From an uncultured Alcanivoracaceae bacterium (GTDB lineage: Bacteria; Pseudomonadota; Gammaproteobacteria; Xanthomonadales; Marinicellaceae): a DNA stretch of 42,123 nucleotides. Position 1 is the stretch's first letter; each line of letters opens with the position of its first letter. The stretch spans positions 1 through 42,123 of the forward strand of contig CAJXVJ010000005.1 of NCBI GenBank assembly GCA_913061105.1, read 5' to 3'. Below, one piece after another: positions 26,839-34,785 of this stretch. The notes under the pieces are model-generated. The model had not been told where the DNA came from, searched no databases, and saw nothing but the letters and a program-made list of their open reading frames with translations. Made by a program: the position numbers and the translations under genes.

Positions 26839-26845
26839 GTCTAAC
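26839..26845 (-). other. Cassette leading core site GTTAGAC (candidate)
   Basis: On the - strand GTTAGAC matches the GTTRRRY integron core and lies 36 bases before the racemase ATG. Its last six bases would be the leading edge of the cassette, and they are exactly complementary to the inverse core GTCTAAC at the gene's other end. That is the relationship expected when a circular cassette opens between G and TT. Confidence 0.45.
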
Positions 26846-26967
26846 AACTTGATAGTAGTGCATTTTTGCACATTAATTTATGTAAGACAGTCATTTTTGG
26901 TCTTTTTTTGGTGAATTTTGATTCTATCACATCATTTTATCGAATAATAGAGGTGGTTTTATACGCT

Positions 26968-27027
26968 ATAATCGTGATTAATTTGCACTAAAGAACTATT
27001 ATCAGTAATAATCGTGATTAATGTGCA
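26968..27027. repeat. Direct repeat pair with 40-bp period
   Basis: ATAATCGTGATTAATTTGCA at 26968 and ATAATCGTGATTAATGTGCA at 27008 differ by one base and start exactly 40 bases apart. Each contains the dyad TAATC-GT-GATTA. An inverted part-copy, TGCACATTAAT, occurs at 26868-26878. They could be operators or repeat-element ends. Confidence 0.7.
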
Positions 27028-27410
27028 TTTTTAATAGATTGTTATGCTGAATAATAATAGTTTGTTTTCATTTCTATGCTCGGTTTTGACGAGTGGATAA
27101 TAAGGTACCCACGAAGGGCACACCGTACGGCAAATTCAATAAATATGTATGGCGCAACCTTTGAAAGTGTGAAATAACTCTTTTTAATGTAGTGGAGCAC
27201 CTGTGTGTGCTCCTTCTCTTGGGTTTTCTCACTATATGTGAAGAGTAATGATAGATTTACAATGAAATACTTCCAAAATAGGGCGGACACACAGTTCCGC
27301 ACCCTACACCGAGCGATTTAACAGTATCCATGTGGTTGCCCTTCTCATACAAGAAATTGATTTACAAAGTAATTATTTAACTACAAATGAATAAATAGTC
27401 ATTGGATAGT

Positions 27411-27500
27411 TGGCTTTAGCCACCCTTTTTATGTATTTTTCTTAAGTGGATTTTGTTACTATTAATTTCGCAAGCGAAATTGGGCGGGACTGAAGTCCCG
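27411..27500. repeat. Three palindromes with 2-base centres
   Basis: TGGCT-TT-AGCCA (27411-27422), AATTTCGC-AA-GCGAAATT (27464-27481) and CGGGACT-GA-AGTCCCG (27485-27500) lie within 90 bases. All have perfect arms around a two-base centre. The last two are separated by only three bases. Confidence 0.75.
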
Positions 27501-27569
27501 ACTTTTGAATACAAAGAATCATTCAAAATTAATGTACGGCTTAATCCTTGTGAATATCCATTTTAACAT

Positions 27570-27941
27570 TTAAGTACTTATTTTCATACCAACAAAAAAA
27601 GCCAAAAAGCACAATACAAATGTTGATATCAAATAGGTAAAGCCTTTTAAGTATTCCCCATAGGACATCATTAATACAGTTTCCATTGAAAAGGTTGACC
27701 AAGTGGTTAATGCCCCTAGAAAACCCATCATTATGAACAACTTCACATTTTCAGAGGCTTGGTACTTGTCTATTAAATACACATAGGCTATTCCCATTAA
27801 AAAACAACCTACAACATTAACTAGCAAAGTTGCCCATGGGGTTGAAGCTCCAAAATAATGCGTAATGGCTTTTGAGTTAAAGAATCGTATAACAGCACCC
27901 AATGCACCACCTGCTGCCACCACTAAGATTTGCTTAATCAT
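27570..27941 (-). CDS. crcB: Fluoride channel CrcB/FluC
   Basis: A 123-residue inner-membrane protein with four helices that lets fluoride leave the cell as a dual-topology dimer. Family marks are GGALGAVIRFF near the start, PWATLLVNVVGCFLMGIAYVY in helix two, and GFLGALTTWSTFSMET, the conserved break helix with Thr/Ser and Phe residues lining the pore. Length fits the family. Its start overlaps the rarA stop by eight bases, so it is the last gene of the ald-ftsK-lolA-rarA-crcB strand run and is probably translationally coupled to rarA. I see no fluoride riboswitch in front of it, as expected for an internal operon gene. Confidence 0.95.
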   Translation of the reverse strand: MIKQILVVAAGGALGAVIRFFNSKAITHYFGASTPWATLLVNVVGCFLMGIAYVYLIDKYQASENVKLFIMMGFLGALTTWSTFSMETVLMMSYGEYLKGFTYLISTFVLCFLAFFVGMKIST

Positions 27942-29184
27942 TTCTATTGCTTCTTATTATTTCTAGTTTTTGTGCTATTTTAATTTCTAAGCCGGCTTGT
28001 TTGGGATGGTAATAGACTTTTTCACCCATCTTATCAGGAAATCCTTTTTGTGAATAGGCCACAGAATGTTCACTGTCATGATCATATTGATAACCGCTGC
28101 CAAATCCTTGTTTTTTCATTAAATCAGTCGGAGCATTGCGCAAATGCATGGGCACATCCAGTGATCCCAAATTTTTAGCATCAGCTCTGGATTCATTGTG
28201 AGCTGTATAAACAGCATTACTTTTTGGACAACTGGCTACATACACCGCAGCTTGTGCTAAGGCCAAATCTCCTTCTGGCGAACCCAATCTTCGCCATGTT
28301 TCCCAAGCATCCAAACACAGTGTCAGCGCCCTTGGGTCGGCATTGCCCACTTCTTCACTGGCCATTCTTAATAACCTTCGCGCAATGTATTGAGGATCAC
28401 ATCCTGCATCTAACATGCGATTCATCCAATAAAGAGCGGCATCAGGATTAGAGCTGCGCACACATTTGTGTAATGCAGATATTTGTTCGTAAAAGACATC
28501 ACCTTTGTTATCAAATCTTCTGGCTTGTCCAGAGACAATTAGTGAAACCTCTTCATCATTCACATCACCATCATGAGAGTAATCAGATAATATTTCTAGA
28601 AGGGTTAGTAGTCTTCTGGCATCGCCATCTGCCGATTGAATCAACTGATTTTGTTGTGCTTCAGATAAGTCTAAACCTGTTTCTTTAACGCCTTTCTCTA
28701 ATAAAATCCGCAAATCATCGGCCTCAATATTTTTAAGAATATAGACACGCGATCTTGATAATAACGCATTATTCAGAGCAAATGATGGATTTTCTGTGGT
28801 GGCACCAATTAATGTAATTAGCCCGTTCTCCATGTGCGGAAGAAAAGCATCTTGTTGCGATTTATTGAAACGGTGTATTTCATCAACAAACAAAACCGTG
28901 TTTAAATTGTTGTCGCGATTTTCTTCGGCTTGTTTGATGGCTTTACGGATATCAGCCACTCCTGACAGGATAGCTGATAAATTAATTTGTTGAACATTGG
29001 TTTTTTCACACAGTATACGGGCCAATGTGGTTTTACCTGTGCCAGGTGGTCCCCACAATACCATTGAATGCAAATGGTTGTTTTCAATGACTTTTGCAAA
29101 TGGCCGATTGTCAGCTGTGAGGTGTTGTTGACCAACAACATCGTCTAAAACTTGAGGTCTCAGTTTATCGGCGAGTGGTTGCAT
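27934..29184 (-). CDS. rarA: Replication-associated recombination protein A
   Basis: A 416-residue AAA+ ATPase (RarA/MgsA, the bacterial WRNIP1 homologue) that acts at stalled forks near the clamp loader. Walker A is GPPGTGKT (45-52), Walker B is FVDEIHRFNKSQQDAF (Asp about 101), sensor 1 is LIGATTENPSF, and the Arg finger region is NALLSRSRVYIL. The C-terminal tetramerisation region includes GCDPQYIARRLLRMASEEVGNADPRAL and MHLRNAPTDLMKKQGFGSGYQYDHD, both highly characteristic. It starts six bases after the lolA stop, matching the lolA-rarA pairing common in gammaproteobacteria. Confidence 0.97.
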   Translation of the reverse strand: MQPLADKLRPQVLDDVVGQQHLTADNRPFAKVIENNHLHSMVLWGPPGTGKTTLARILCEKTNVQQINLSAILSGVADIRKAIKQAEENRDNNLNTVLFVDEIHRFNKSQQDAFLPHMENGLITLIGATTENPSFALNNALLSRSRVYILKNIEADDLRILLEKGVKETGLDLSEAQQNQLIQSADGDARRLLTLLEILSDYSHDGDVNDEEVSLIVSGQARRFDNKGDVFYEQISALHKCVRSSNPDAALYWMNRMLDAGCDPQYIARRLLRMASEEVGNADPRALTLCLDAWETWRRLGSPEGDLALAQAAVYVASCPKSNAVYTAHNESRADAKNLGSLDVPMHLRNAPTDLMKKQGFGSGYQYDHDSEHSVAYSQKGFPDKMGEKVYYHPKQAGLEIKIAQKLEIIRSNRND

Positions 29185-29190
29185 GATCGT

Positions 29191-29865
29191 TTAAAACTCG
29201 GCTGAGAATCCTGCTTCTCTAATTACATCAACTCCTTTTGGCACTTCAAAATTAAAGAATCCCAATTCTAATTCTGGGTTTCTGAGAATATTATCGAATT
29301 CAAATACGACCATGTTATCAAATTGATTTTTTAACTTTATCACTTTTAATTTATCATTCTCTATTCCTAACCACACTTTTTTAACATCATCACCAGGGTT
29401 TTTCGGGTTCATTTCAATCCAATTATACTGTGATTTTTCATCCTTCTCATCATTCATAGATATCTCTGCAAGCAAGGACAATTCAAAGTTTTCTTCGGTT
29501 TCCTGTTTATTCAGCAATACATAGATTGGATTTTTTGTGCTTTCTTGTTTTTTAATGGTAACCTGATCTAAATCTTCATCAAATATCCACACCTCTTTAC
29601 CATTGGCCACTATTAATTGTGGAGCAGGTTCTGCGTATTCCCATTTAAATTTATTCGGTGTATCTAACCAAACCTGACCACCAATTTTTTCAGATATGTT
29701 CTCATTGGCATCAATTTCGTATTGTACAAATTCAGCTGACAATGATGATAAGTCCTTACGGACATTATCCAATATGTCCTGTGCAGTTTTTGGGCTTTGG
29801 TCATCTGCAATTGAAATAAATGACAAAAGTAATAGTGAAAAACAAGTTAGTATTTTAATTTTCAT
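29191..29865 (-). CDS. lolA: Outer-membrane lipoprotein carrier LolA
   Basis: A 224-residue periplasmic chaperone that carries lipoproteins from LolCDE to LolB. A Sec signal peptide (about 1-20, ending SIADD) precedes the open beta-barrel fold: LSSLSAEFVQYEIDANENISEKIGGQVWLDTPNKFKWEYAEPAPQLIVANGKEVWIFDEDLDQVTIKK is the classic first half. The C-terminal DNMVVFEFDNILRNPELELGFFNFEVPKGVDVI is the family ending. It is expected here given the many lipoproteins in the window. It lies between ftsK, across a 168-base gap with a long hairpin, and rarA. Confidence 0.96.
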   Translation of the reverse strand: MKIKILTCFSLLLLSFISIADDQSPKTAQDILDNVRKDLSSLSAEFVQYEIDANENISEKIGGQVWLDTPNKFKWEYAEPAPQLIVANGKEVWIFDEDLDQVTIKKQESTKNPIYVLLNKQETEENFELSLLAEISMNDEKDEKSQYNWIEMNPKNPGDDVKKVWLGIENDKLKVIKLKNQFDNMVVFEFDNILRNPELELGFFNFEVPKGVDVIREAGFSAEF

Positions 29866-29924
29866 AGGATTCTCAAATTTTTAATCATTATAACAGAGAC
29901 ATTTAATAAATCAGAATGTTCAGG

Positions 29925-30018
29925 AATAATTAGTAATTAACAATTAGTAATTATTAATTAAGATCAAGAGCTCTTTAGTCTTTTGATCTTGATCTTCAAT
30001 TGTTAATTACTAATTATT
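29925..30018. repeat. Long inverted repeat between ftsK and lolA
   Basis: A 21-base arm at 29925-29945 is perfectly inverted at 29998-30018, and AAGATCAAG at 29960-29968 pairs with CTTGATCTT at 29988-29996. The left arm carries a 14-base insertion that itself repeats part of the arm. In RNA this would be an extended AU-rich hairpin in the ftsK-lolA spacer. No clear U tract follows, so it may be a repeat element or an RNA-processing structure rather than a terminator. Confidence 0.75.
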
Positions 30019-30033
30019 AATTGTACATTGTAT

Positions 30034-32337
30034 TTACAAGGGGTCATCATCCATTGAGACAGGCGCTGGCGCCAATACTTCTCTGGCACCATTGTGAGCT
30101 GCAGCGCTGACGACACCATTTTCTTCTAATTGCTCGACAATGGTTGCTGCACGATTGTAACCAACACGTAAACGCCTTTGTACATAGGATATTGATGCTT
30201 TGCGACTTTCTGTGACGACAAATACAGCTTTATCGTACAATTCATCTACATCGCTTTCTGGTTTTTGCGGTATGCCGGTGGCGCTGAGTTCTTGGCCATC
30301 ATCCATCAATTGCACTTCGTCTAATATGCCTTTTTGGTAATCGGCTTCATAATGTTTAGTGAGGTAATTCACGATGCCATGTACTTCATGGTCATCAACA
30401 AATGCACCATGAATACGTTCTGGTATGGCCTTTCCCGGTGGTAAATACAGCATGTCACCATGTCCAAGCAATTGTTCAGCTCCGCCTTGATCTAAAATTG
30501 TTCTTGAATCAATTTTAGATGATACTTGGAATGCAATTCTGGTAGGAATATTGGCTTTAATTAATCCAGTAATCACATCTACAGATGGACGTTGTGTGGC
30601 CAATATCAAATGCACTCCAGCTGCACGTGCTTTTTGTGCCAATCTGGCAATCAGTTCTTCAACTTTTTTGCCCACAATCATCATCATATCAGCAAACTCA
30701 TCTATGACAATAACAATATAAGGCATGGTTTCTAGTTCAGGTGCTTTTTGACCAGGAATTAAGGCATCTGGCCTAAACAATGGATCGAGTAGAGGCTCAC
30801 CCTCTTCTCTGGCTTTTTTAACTTTGCGGTTATAGCCAGCGAGGTTTCTGACACCCACTGCTGCCATCATCTTGTAACGTCTTTCCATTTCTGCCACACA
30901 CCAACGTAGCGCATTTGATGCTTCTTTCATGTCTGTGACCACAGGTGCCAATAAGTGCGGAATGCCTTCGTAGACTGATAACTCCAACATTTTTGGATCA
31001 ACCATAATCATTTTTACTTGTTCAGGAGTGGCTTTATATAGCAGACTGATTATCATGGCATTAACTGCCACAGATTTACCTGATCCGGTTGTGCCTGCAA
31101 CCAATACATGTGGCATTTTTGCAATATCAACAACCACAGGCCTGCCAGATATACTTTTTCCTAATCCCAGTGTTAAAGGCGAAGATGATTTATCAAATTC
31201 TACTGACTTAAGTACTTCACTTAAATAAACGATTTCTCGATTGGTGTTGGGAATTTCTAAGCCAATATAAGGTTTTCCTGGTATGACATCAACTATTCGA
31301 ACACTGATGACTGATAAACCACGAGCCACATCTTTGGCTAAATTAACCACCTGGCTGACTTTTACACCGGCTGCTGGTTCTAATTCAAATCGGGTCACAA
31401 CTGGTCCTGGAAAAACCCCTACTACTTTCACTTTAACCCTAAAGTCAGCCAATTTTAATTCTACTTGTCGTGACAGTACATCCAACTCTTCTTTTGAATA
31501 CCCAATGACTTGTGTCGTGGGGTTATCTAATAATGTCAAAGGGGGGAATTTACTGGCTGGCAATGTATCAAACAGTTGGCCTTGGCGTTCTTTAACCGCT
31601 CGCTTGCTTTCTGAGTACTTGGGTTCGAATGATGGTTCGATAACAACGGGTTCTCTTTTGGATTGAACCACTGCATCGATTTTTCTGACTTCTTCGCGGT
31701 CGTGTTTGGCTTTTTTACCAATGCGCCAGTCTTTAAAATGTTCGAATTTAAGCTTAAACCATGCGATCAGTTGTAATGTCCACTTGCCAATTAAATCAGT
31801 TGACTGTATCCACGACATCCCTGTAAATAATGTAGTGCCCGCTAAAAAGATGGCAGATAATATCAGTGTCGCACCGACAATTCCGAGGCTACTAAATAAT
31901 GAGTTACCAACAACCTCACCTACAATCCCACCGCCTGAAAAAATAGCGTCATGGGTATTGATATAATGGTGTGCCAAAGCACATCCTGACAATAACACAG
32001 AGATAAATCCACCTGCTTTTATCAAAGTATCATGCCAACTGGTGTTATCATCTATGTCATGTTTTCTATATACACGCCATCCAACAAAAACCAAACCAAT
32101 TGGGATTAAATAGGACAAATAACCGATGGTATTAAAAAATACATCAGCAATAAAAGCACCACTTGATCCACCAAAATTATGAATCACATCATTATCTGAT
32201 GCCGAAAATGGTCCTGAATCTTGGGGGTGATAACTGAGCAAAGAAATCAGAACATAAATCGCCAACGGGATAATGAGAAAGAATAAACTCTCTCTTAAAC
32301 GGTTGCGAATATGTCCTGATACTTTGTTTTTTGGCAT
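30034..32337 (-). CDS. ftsK: DNA translocase FtsK
   Basis: A 767-residue septal DNA pump that clears and aligns the chromosome termini for XerCD recombination. Four membrane segments lie in the first 190 residues. A linker (about 190-260) is much shorter than the E. coli one. The RecA-like motor has Walker A GTTGSGKS (about 415-422) and Walker [14 protein letters not shown] (about 545). The winged-helix gamma domain at the C-terminus ([39 protein letters not shown]) reads KOPS sites and contacts XerD. All parts are intact. It follows ald by seven bases, so the two are probably co-transcribed. trxB or lrp is a more usual neighbour. Confidence 0.97.
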   Translation of the reverse strand: MPKNKVSGHIRNRLRESLFFLIIPLAIYVLISLLSYHPQDSGPFSASDNDVIHNFGGSSGAFIADVFFNTIGYLSYLIPIGLVFVGWRVYRKHDIDDNTSWHDTLIKAGGFISVLLSGCALAHHYINTHDAIFSGGGIVGEVVGNSLFSSLGIVGATLILSAIFLAGTTLFTGMSWIQSTDLIGKWTLQLIAWFKLKFEHFKDWRIGKKAKHDREEVRKIDAVVQSKREPVVIEPSFEPKYSESKRAVKERQGQLFDTLPASKFPPLTLLDNPTTQVIGYSKEELDVLSRQVELKLADFRVKVKVVGVFPGPVVTRFELEPAAGVKVSQVVNLAKDVARGLSVISVRIVDVIPGKPYIGLEIPNTNREIVYLSEVLKSVEFDKSSSPLTLGLGKSISGRPVVVDIAKMPHVLVAGTTGSGKSVAVNAMIISLLYKATPEQVKMIMVDPKMLELSVYEGIPHLLAPVVTDMKEASNALRWCVAEMERRYKMMAAVGVRNLAGYNRKVKKAREEGEPLLDPLFRPDALIPGQKAPELETMPYIVIVIDEFADMMMIVGKKVEELIARLAQKARAAGVHLILATQRPSVDVITGLIKANIPTRIAFQVSSKIDSRTILDQGGAEQLLGHGDMLYLPPGKAIPERIHGAFVDDHEVHGIVNYLTKHYEADYQKGILDEVQLMDDGQELSATGIPQKPESDVDELYDKAVFVVTESRKASISYVQRRLRVGYNRAATIVEQLEENGVVSAAAHNGAREVLAPAPVSMDDDPL

Positions 32338-32344
32338 AAATTAA

Positions 32345-33397
32345 TTATAGAGCAGGATGAACAATTTTTCCAGCATCGACATTGATTCCTTTTGCCAATG
32401 AATCGACATCTCTCCAACCATCAAGAGCCAATCTTTGCACATATGGCAGGATGGCAGCTGATATAGCCTGAGTTGATGTTCTTGGAACAGATCCTGGCAT
32501 ATTTGTTACTGAAAAATGCGTCACACCATGTTCAACAAATGTTGGGTTTTCCCATGTTGTTGGCCTGGTAGTTGCCACACATCCGCCTTGATCAACGGAA
32601 ATATCTGCAATAACTGAACCCGGTTGCATGCCTTTAACCATTTCTTCAGTAATAACATGTGGCGCTTTTGCACCTGTGACCAGTACAGCTCCAACCACTA
32701 AGTCAGCATCAGAAATTTCTTTGGCCACAGATTCTTCATAAGGATACAAAGCTGTCACGTTGGCACCCAGTGCCATCATTTCTGCCAAACGGTCTTGACG
32801 TTTGTCAAACACAACAACATTAGCACCACCTTTTGCAGCCAATGCGGCTGAGTTTCCACCGGCAGCGCCAGCACCCAAAACCACAACTTTTCCTCTTTCA
32901 GTAGATGGCAATCCACCCAATAAAACACCTTTACCACCAGATGGTTGGTGTAACAAGTGTGTGCCAACTTGTGTGGCAATCATGCCTGCAATAATACTCA
33001 TTGGCGCCAATAATGGTAATGATCCATCTGCTTCTTCAACTGTTTCAAATGCAACGCCAGTCAAACCTATATCTAATAATGACTGAGTTAATTCTGGTTC
33101 AGCTGCTAAATGTAAATAACAAAATAACAAATGTTCTTTGCGTAAATATTTTAAATCACCAGCAATGGGTTCTTTGACTTTAACAATCATTTCACCTGTC
33201 GCATAAAGTTCTTCAGCATCTTTAGAAATATTAACACCTACTTTGGTGTAATCTTCATCGCTGAATCCACTTTTTATGCCTGCATTTGCTTCAATATAAA
33301 CATCATGACCGGCTTTAACTAAATCGGCTGCAGCAGCTGGTACAAGTGCCACACGGCCTTCTAAGGTTTTTGTTTCTTTAGGTATGCCTATTCGCAT
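32345..33397 (-). CDS. ald: Alanine dehydrogenase
   Basis: A 350-residue NAD-dependent enzyme that interconverts L-alanine and pyruvate plus ammonia. The N-terminus MRIGIPKETKTLEGRVALVPA carries the substrate-binding Arg. KVKEPIAGDLKYLRKEHLLFCYLHLA carries the catalytic Lys and His region. VVVLGAGAAGGNSAALAAKGGANVVVFDK is the NAD Rossmann fold, and ADISVDQGGCVATTRPTTW holds the catalytic Asp of the Ald/PNT family. Length is as expected. AGGGGA precedes the ATG. It heads the ald-ftsK pair and faces the VF530 gene upstream on the same strand across about 110 bases. Confidence 0.97.
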   Translation of the reverse strand: MRIGIPKETKTLEGRVALVPAAAADLVKAGHDVYIEANAGIKSGFSDEDYTKVGVNISKDAEELYATGEMIVKVKEPIAGDLKYLRKEHLLFCYLHLAAEPELTQSLLDIGLTGVAFETVEEADGSLPLLAPMSIIAGMIATQVGTHLLHQPSGGKGVLLGGLPSTERGKVVVLGAGAAGGNSAALAAKGGANVVVFDKRQDRLAEMMALGANVTALYPYEESVAKEISDADLVVGAVLVTGAKAPHVITEEMVKGMQPGSVIADISVDQGGCVATTRPTTWENPTFVEHGVTHFSVTNMPGSVPRTSTQAISAAILPYVQRLALDGWRDVDSLAKGINVDAGKIVHPAL

Positions 33398-33509
33398 TTT
33401 TTGTCCCCTAATATAGTGTTGAATAAAAGTTGTTTATTTTATCCGATAATGTGATTGAGAATACATAATTCATTAATTTTTGATTAATTAACTTAATTGA
33501 TATCAGAAA

Positions 33510-33764
33510 TCATCTTTTTTTGGTCCAATTAAAGTCAATGGACGGTTTTTTACTGCTGATATATAATTGCTCAACTTCTGATCTTGCCCAATCTACTTTT
33601 CTTAAAAACTTAAGACTTGAATTAATACTTGGATCATTTTTAAAACAATTGATTTTAACTAACTGGCTTAATTTTTCCCAACCATATTTTTCATATAACT
33701 CAGTGACTATGGCTTTTAATGTGACACCATGCAAAGGATCGTTACTGTTTCCTGTTTTATCCAT
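33510..33764 (-). CDS. VF530-family (DUF2132) small protein
   Basis: An 84-residue protein with the near-diagnostic VF530 sequence: [63 protein letters not shown]530 proteins are small alpha-helical and thought to bind DNA, with a structure solved from Vibrio fischeri and no proven role. I prefer the ATG at 33764 over the TTG at 33770 used by the track. A promoter with TATAAT lies just upstream, and its -35 region overlaps an 11-bp phased repeat pair, so it may be regulated. Confidence 0.9.
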   Translation of the reverse strand: MDKTGNSNDPLHGVTLKAIVTELYEKYGWEKLSQLVKINCFKNDPSINSSLKFLRKVDWARSEVEQLYISSKKPSIDFNWTKKR

Positions 33765-33792
33765 CTTCAATCTAATATCTAATAATCATTCT

Positions 33793-33821
33793 ATTATACA
33801 GGCTTGATTCATATTCTGAAC
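33793..33821 (-). promoter_or_regulatory. Candidate sigma-70 promoter of the VF530 gene
   Basis: A perfect -10 TATAAT (33793-33798, - strand) lies about 29 bases before the ATG. The hexamer 17 bases upstream, GTTCAG, is a poor -35 and falls in a TTCTGAAC repeat, as would be seen if an activator replaces the -35 contact. Confidence 0.5.
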
Positions 33822-33864
33822 GCTTTCTGAACACATTTTTACCATTCAGGAATAATTCAGGAAT
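33814..33864. promoter_or_regulatory. Two 11-bp phased repeat pairs (operator-like)
   Basis: TTCTGAAC occurs at 33814 and 33825, and ATTCAGGAAT at 33844 and 33855. In both pairs the copies are 11 bases apart, one helical turn. The second pair is roughly the reverse complement of the first (TTCCTGAAT versus TTCTGAAC). Head-to-tail 11-bp repeats are how many OmpR/PhoB-type response regulators bind, so this region between two divergent genes may be such an operator. Confidence 0.5.
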
Positions 33865-33906
33865 TCTCATTAAACTGGGAACCGTAACTTAAATTGGAGA
33901 ATTACC

Positions 33907-34683
33907 ATGAATTTCAAAAACACATATTTAGTATTAACAATAATCCTTGGATTTGGCACATTTGCTGAAGCCAGGAATAATGTCAATCTTAATGAAAATG
34001 GCCATACCACAAATAAGCAAGTCAATCGGAGTAACTCTAGTGGGCAACGCAATCGTGGTAATAGTGACAGAAACAAACAAAGCAAAAGTCGCAGTAATAA
34101 GAGCATGCCTTTTTCAAACAATACCGCAAGTAGCCACAGACGTTCAAATAGAAACGACCATGGCAACCGCCACTCAAATAGAAATGGCAATAGAAACTCT
34201 CGTGGCAACCGCCATGGTAGCAGAAATGACCGTCGAAATGGTTATGAAAACAGAAGCAACCATAGAAACAACCATGGTAACCGCCACTCCAATAGAAGCG
34301 GGCATAGAAATAAGCATGGCAATCGTTATGATAGCAGAAGAGGCAACAGAAATGGACACAGATACAGTTATAGAGGAGGATACAGAGACGGATATAGAAG
34401 TTGGTATAACCCTAGATATCGTGGCCAAAATTACAGTTATTACCATAATTATTATAGCAATTATAAGCCTTACTATGAAACCAGATATCAATACCGTCCA
34501 ATTAGAGGATTAGGACATTTTTATTACCGAACTGGGTATGGATATGGACACTGGCATGATAACTATTGGTGTGCTGTAGAACACCCAGATTCATATTATT
34601 ATGATTATTACTCAAACTATCCTTATCAAAGTGGATGGACATTTGGTGACGGAGACTTTGGCATATCATTCTATTTTGATTAA
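33907..34683 (+). CDS. Secreted Asn/Arg/His/Tyr-rich low-complexity protein
   Basis: A 258-residue exported protein of unknown function. A signal peptide (about 1-22, ending FAEAR) precedes about 130 residues built from short degenerate units such as NRHSNRNGNRNSRGNRHGSR, very rich in Asn, Arg, His and Gly. A Tyr-rich stretch (YSYYHNYYSNYKPYYETRYQY) follows, and then a more ordered acidic tail GHWHDNYWCAVEHPDSYYYDYYSNYP...GDGDFGISFYFD. The basic first half and acidic, aromatic second half suggest a disordered, perhaps metal- or polyanion-binding or phase-separating protein. GGAG lies before the ATG, and a strong terminator follows. The 188-residue + ORF and 105-residue - ORF inside it are shadows of its repeats. 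Confidence 0.8.
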   Translation: MNFKNTYLVLTIILGFGTFAEARNNVNLNENGHTTNKQVNRSNSSGQRNRGNSDRNKQSKSRSNKSMPFSNNTASSHRRSNRNDHGNRHSNRNGNRNSRGNRHGSRNDRRNGYENRSNHRNNHGNRHSNRSGHRNKHGNRYDSRRGNRNGHRYSYRGGYRDGYRSWYNPRYRGQNYSYYHNYYSNYKPYYETRYQYRPIRGLGHFYYRTGYGYGHWHDNYWCAVEHPDSYYYDYYSNYPYQSGWTFGDGDFGISFYFD

Positions 34684-34710
34684 CAGCTTAATCTAAAAAT
34701 AATAAAACCA

Positions 34711-34743
34711 AAAAGGGCAATCGTGAATGATTGCCCTTTTTTT
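34711..34743 (+). terminator. Intrinsic terminator, probably bidirectional
   Basis: A perfect 12-bp stem (AAAAGGGCAATC/GATTGCCCTTTT) around a 6-base loop ends in seven T residues on the + strand. Four or five A residues precede it, so it can also stop - strand transcripts of the convergent nuclease gene. Confidence 0.93.
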
Positions 34744-34785
34744 GATTAAAAACTAACTTTGATAAACTTGAACACTAATATAGTT

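Larger units (their letters stand above)
26858..27569. other. Palindrome-rich non-coding region
   Basis: About 700 bases lie between the racemase and crcB with no convincing gene. The track's 86-residue ORF (27042-27302, -) runs through palindromes and looks non-coding. It holds a GTGCA/TGCAC hairpin at 26858-26871, a direct repeat pair at 26968-27027, a 7-bp hairpin at 27194-27213 (GGAGCAC/GTGCTCC), CCGTACGG near 27122, and three near-perfect palindromes at 27411-27500. This looks like scattered REP- or MITE-type debris. Confidence 0.6.

Noticed and set aside
26839-26891. A second attC site upstream of the racemase (GTCTTAC to GTTAGAC on the - strand, around a GTGCA/TGCAC stem)
   Set aside because: The conserved AAC of the inverse core is TAC and the arms pair over only five bases, so I keep only the core half-site and not a full attC.
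27042-27302. 86-residue ORF on the - strand in the racemase-crcB spacer
   Set aside because: It runs through several palindromes, has no ribosome site, and its peptide has no domain-like pattern. It is more likely repeat DNA.
28224-28993. Three + strand ORFs inside rarA, and similar antisense ORFs inside ftsK and ald
   Set aside because: They lie wholly within intact, strongly conserved genes and show no homology-like features.
33947-34513. 188-residue Met/Thr/Ile-rich ORF inside the low-complexity gene, and the 105-residue antisense ORF at 34174-34491
   Set aside because: Both are other-frame readings of the repetitive AAC/CGN/CAT-rich gene. They lack ribosome sites and have extreme composition that follows directly from the repeats.
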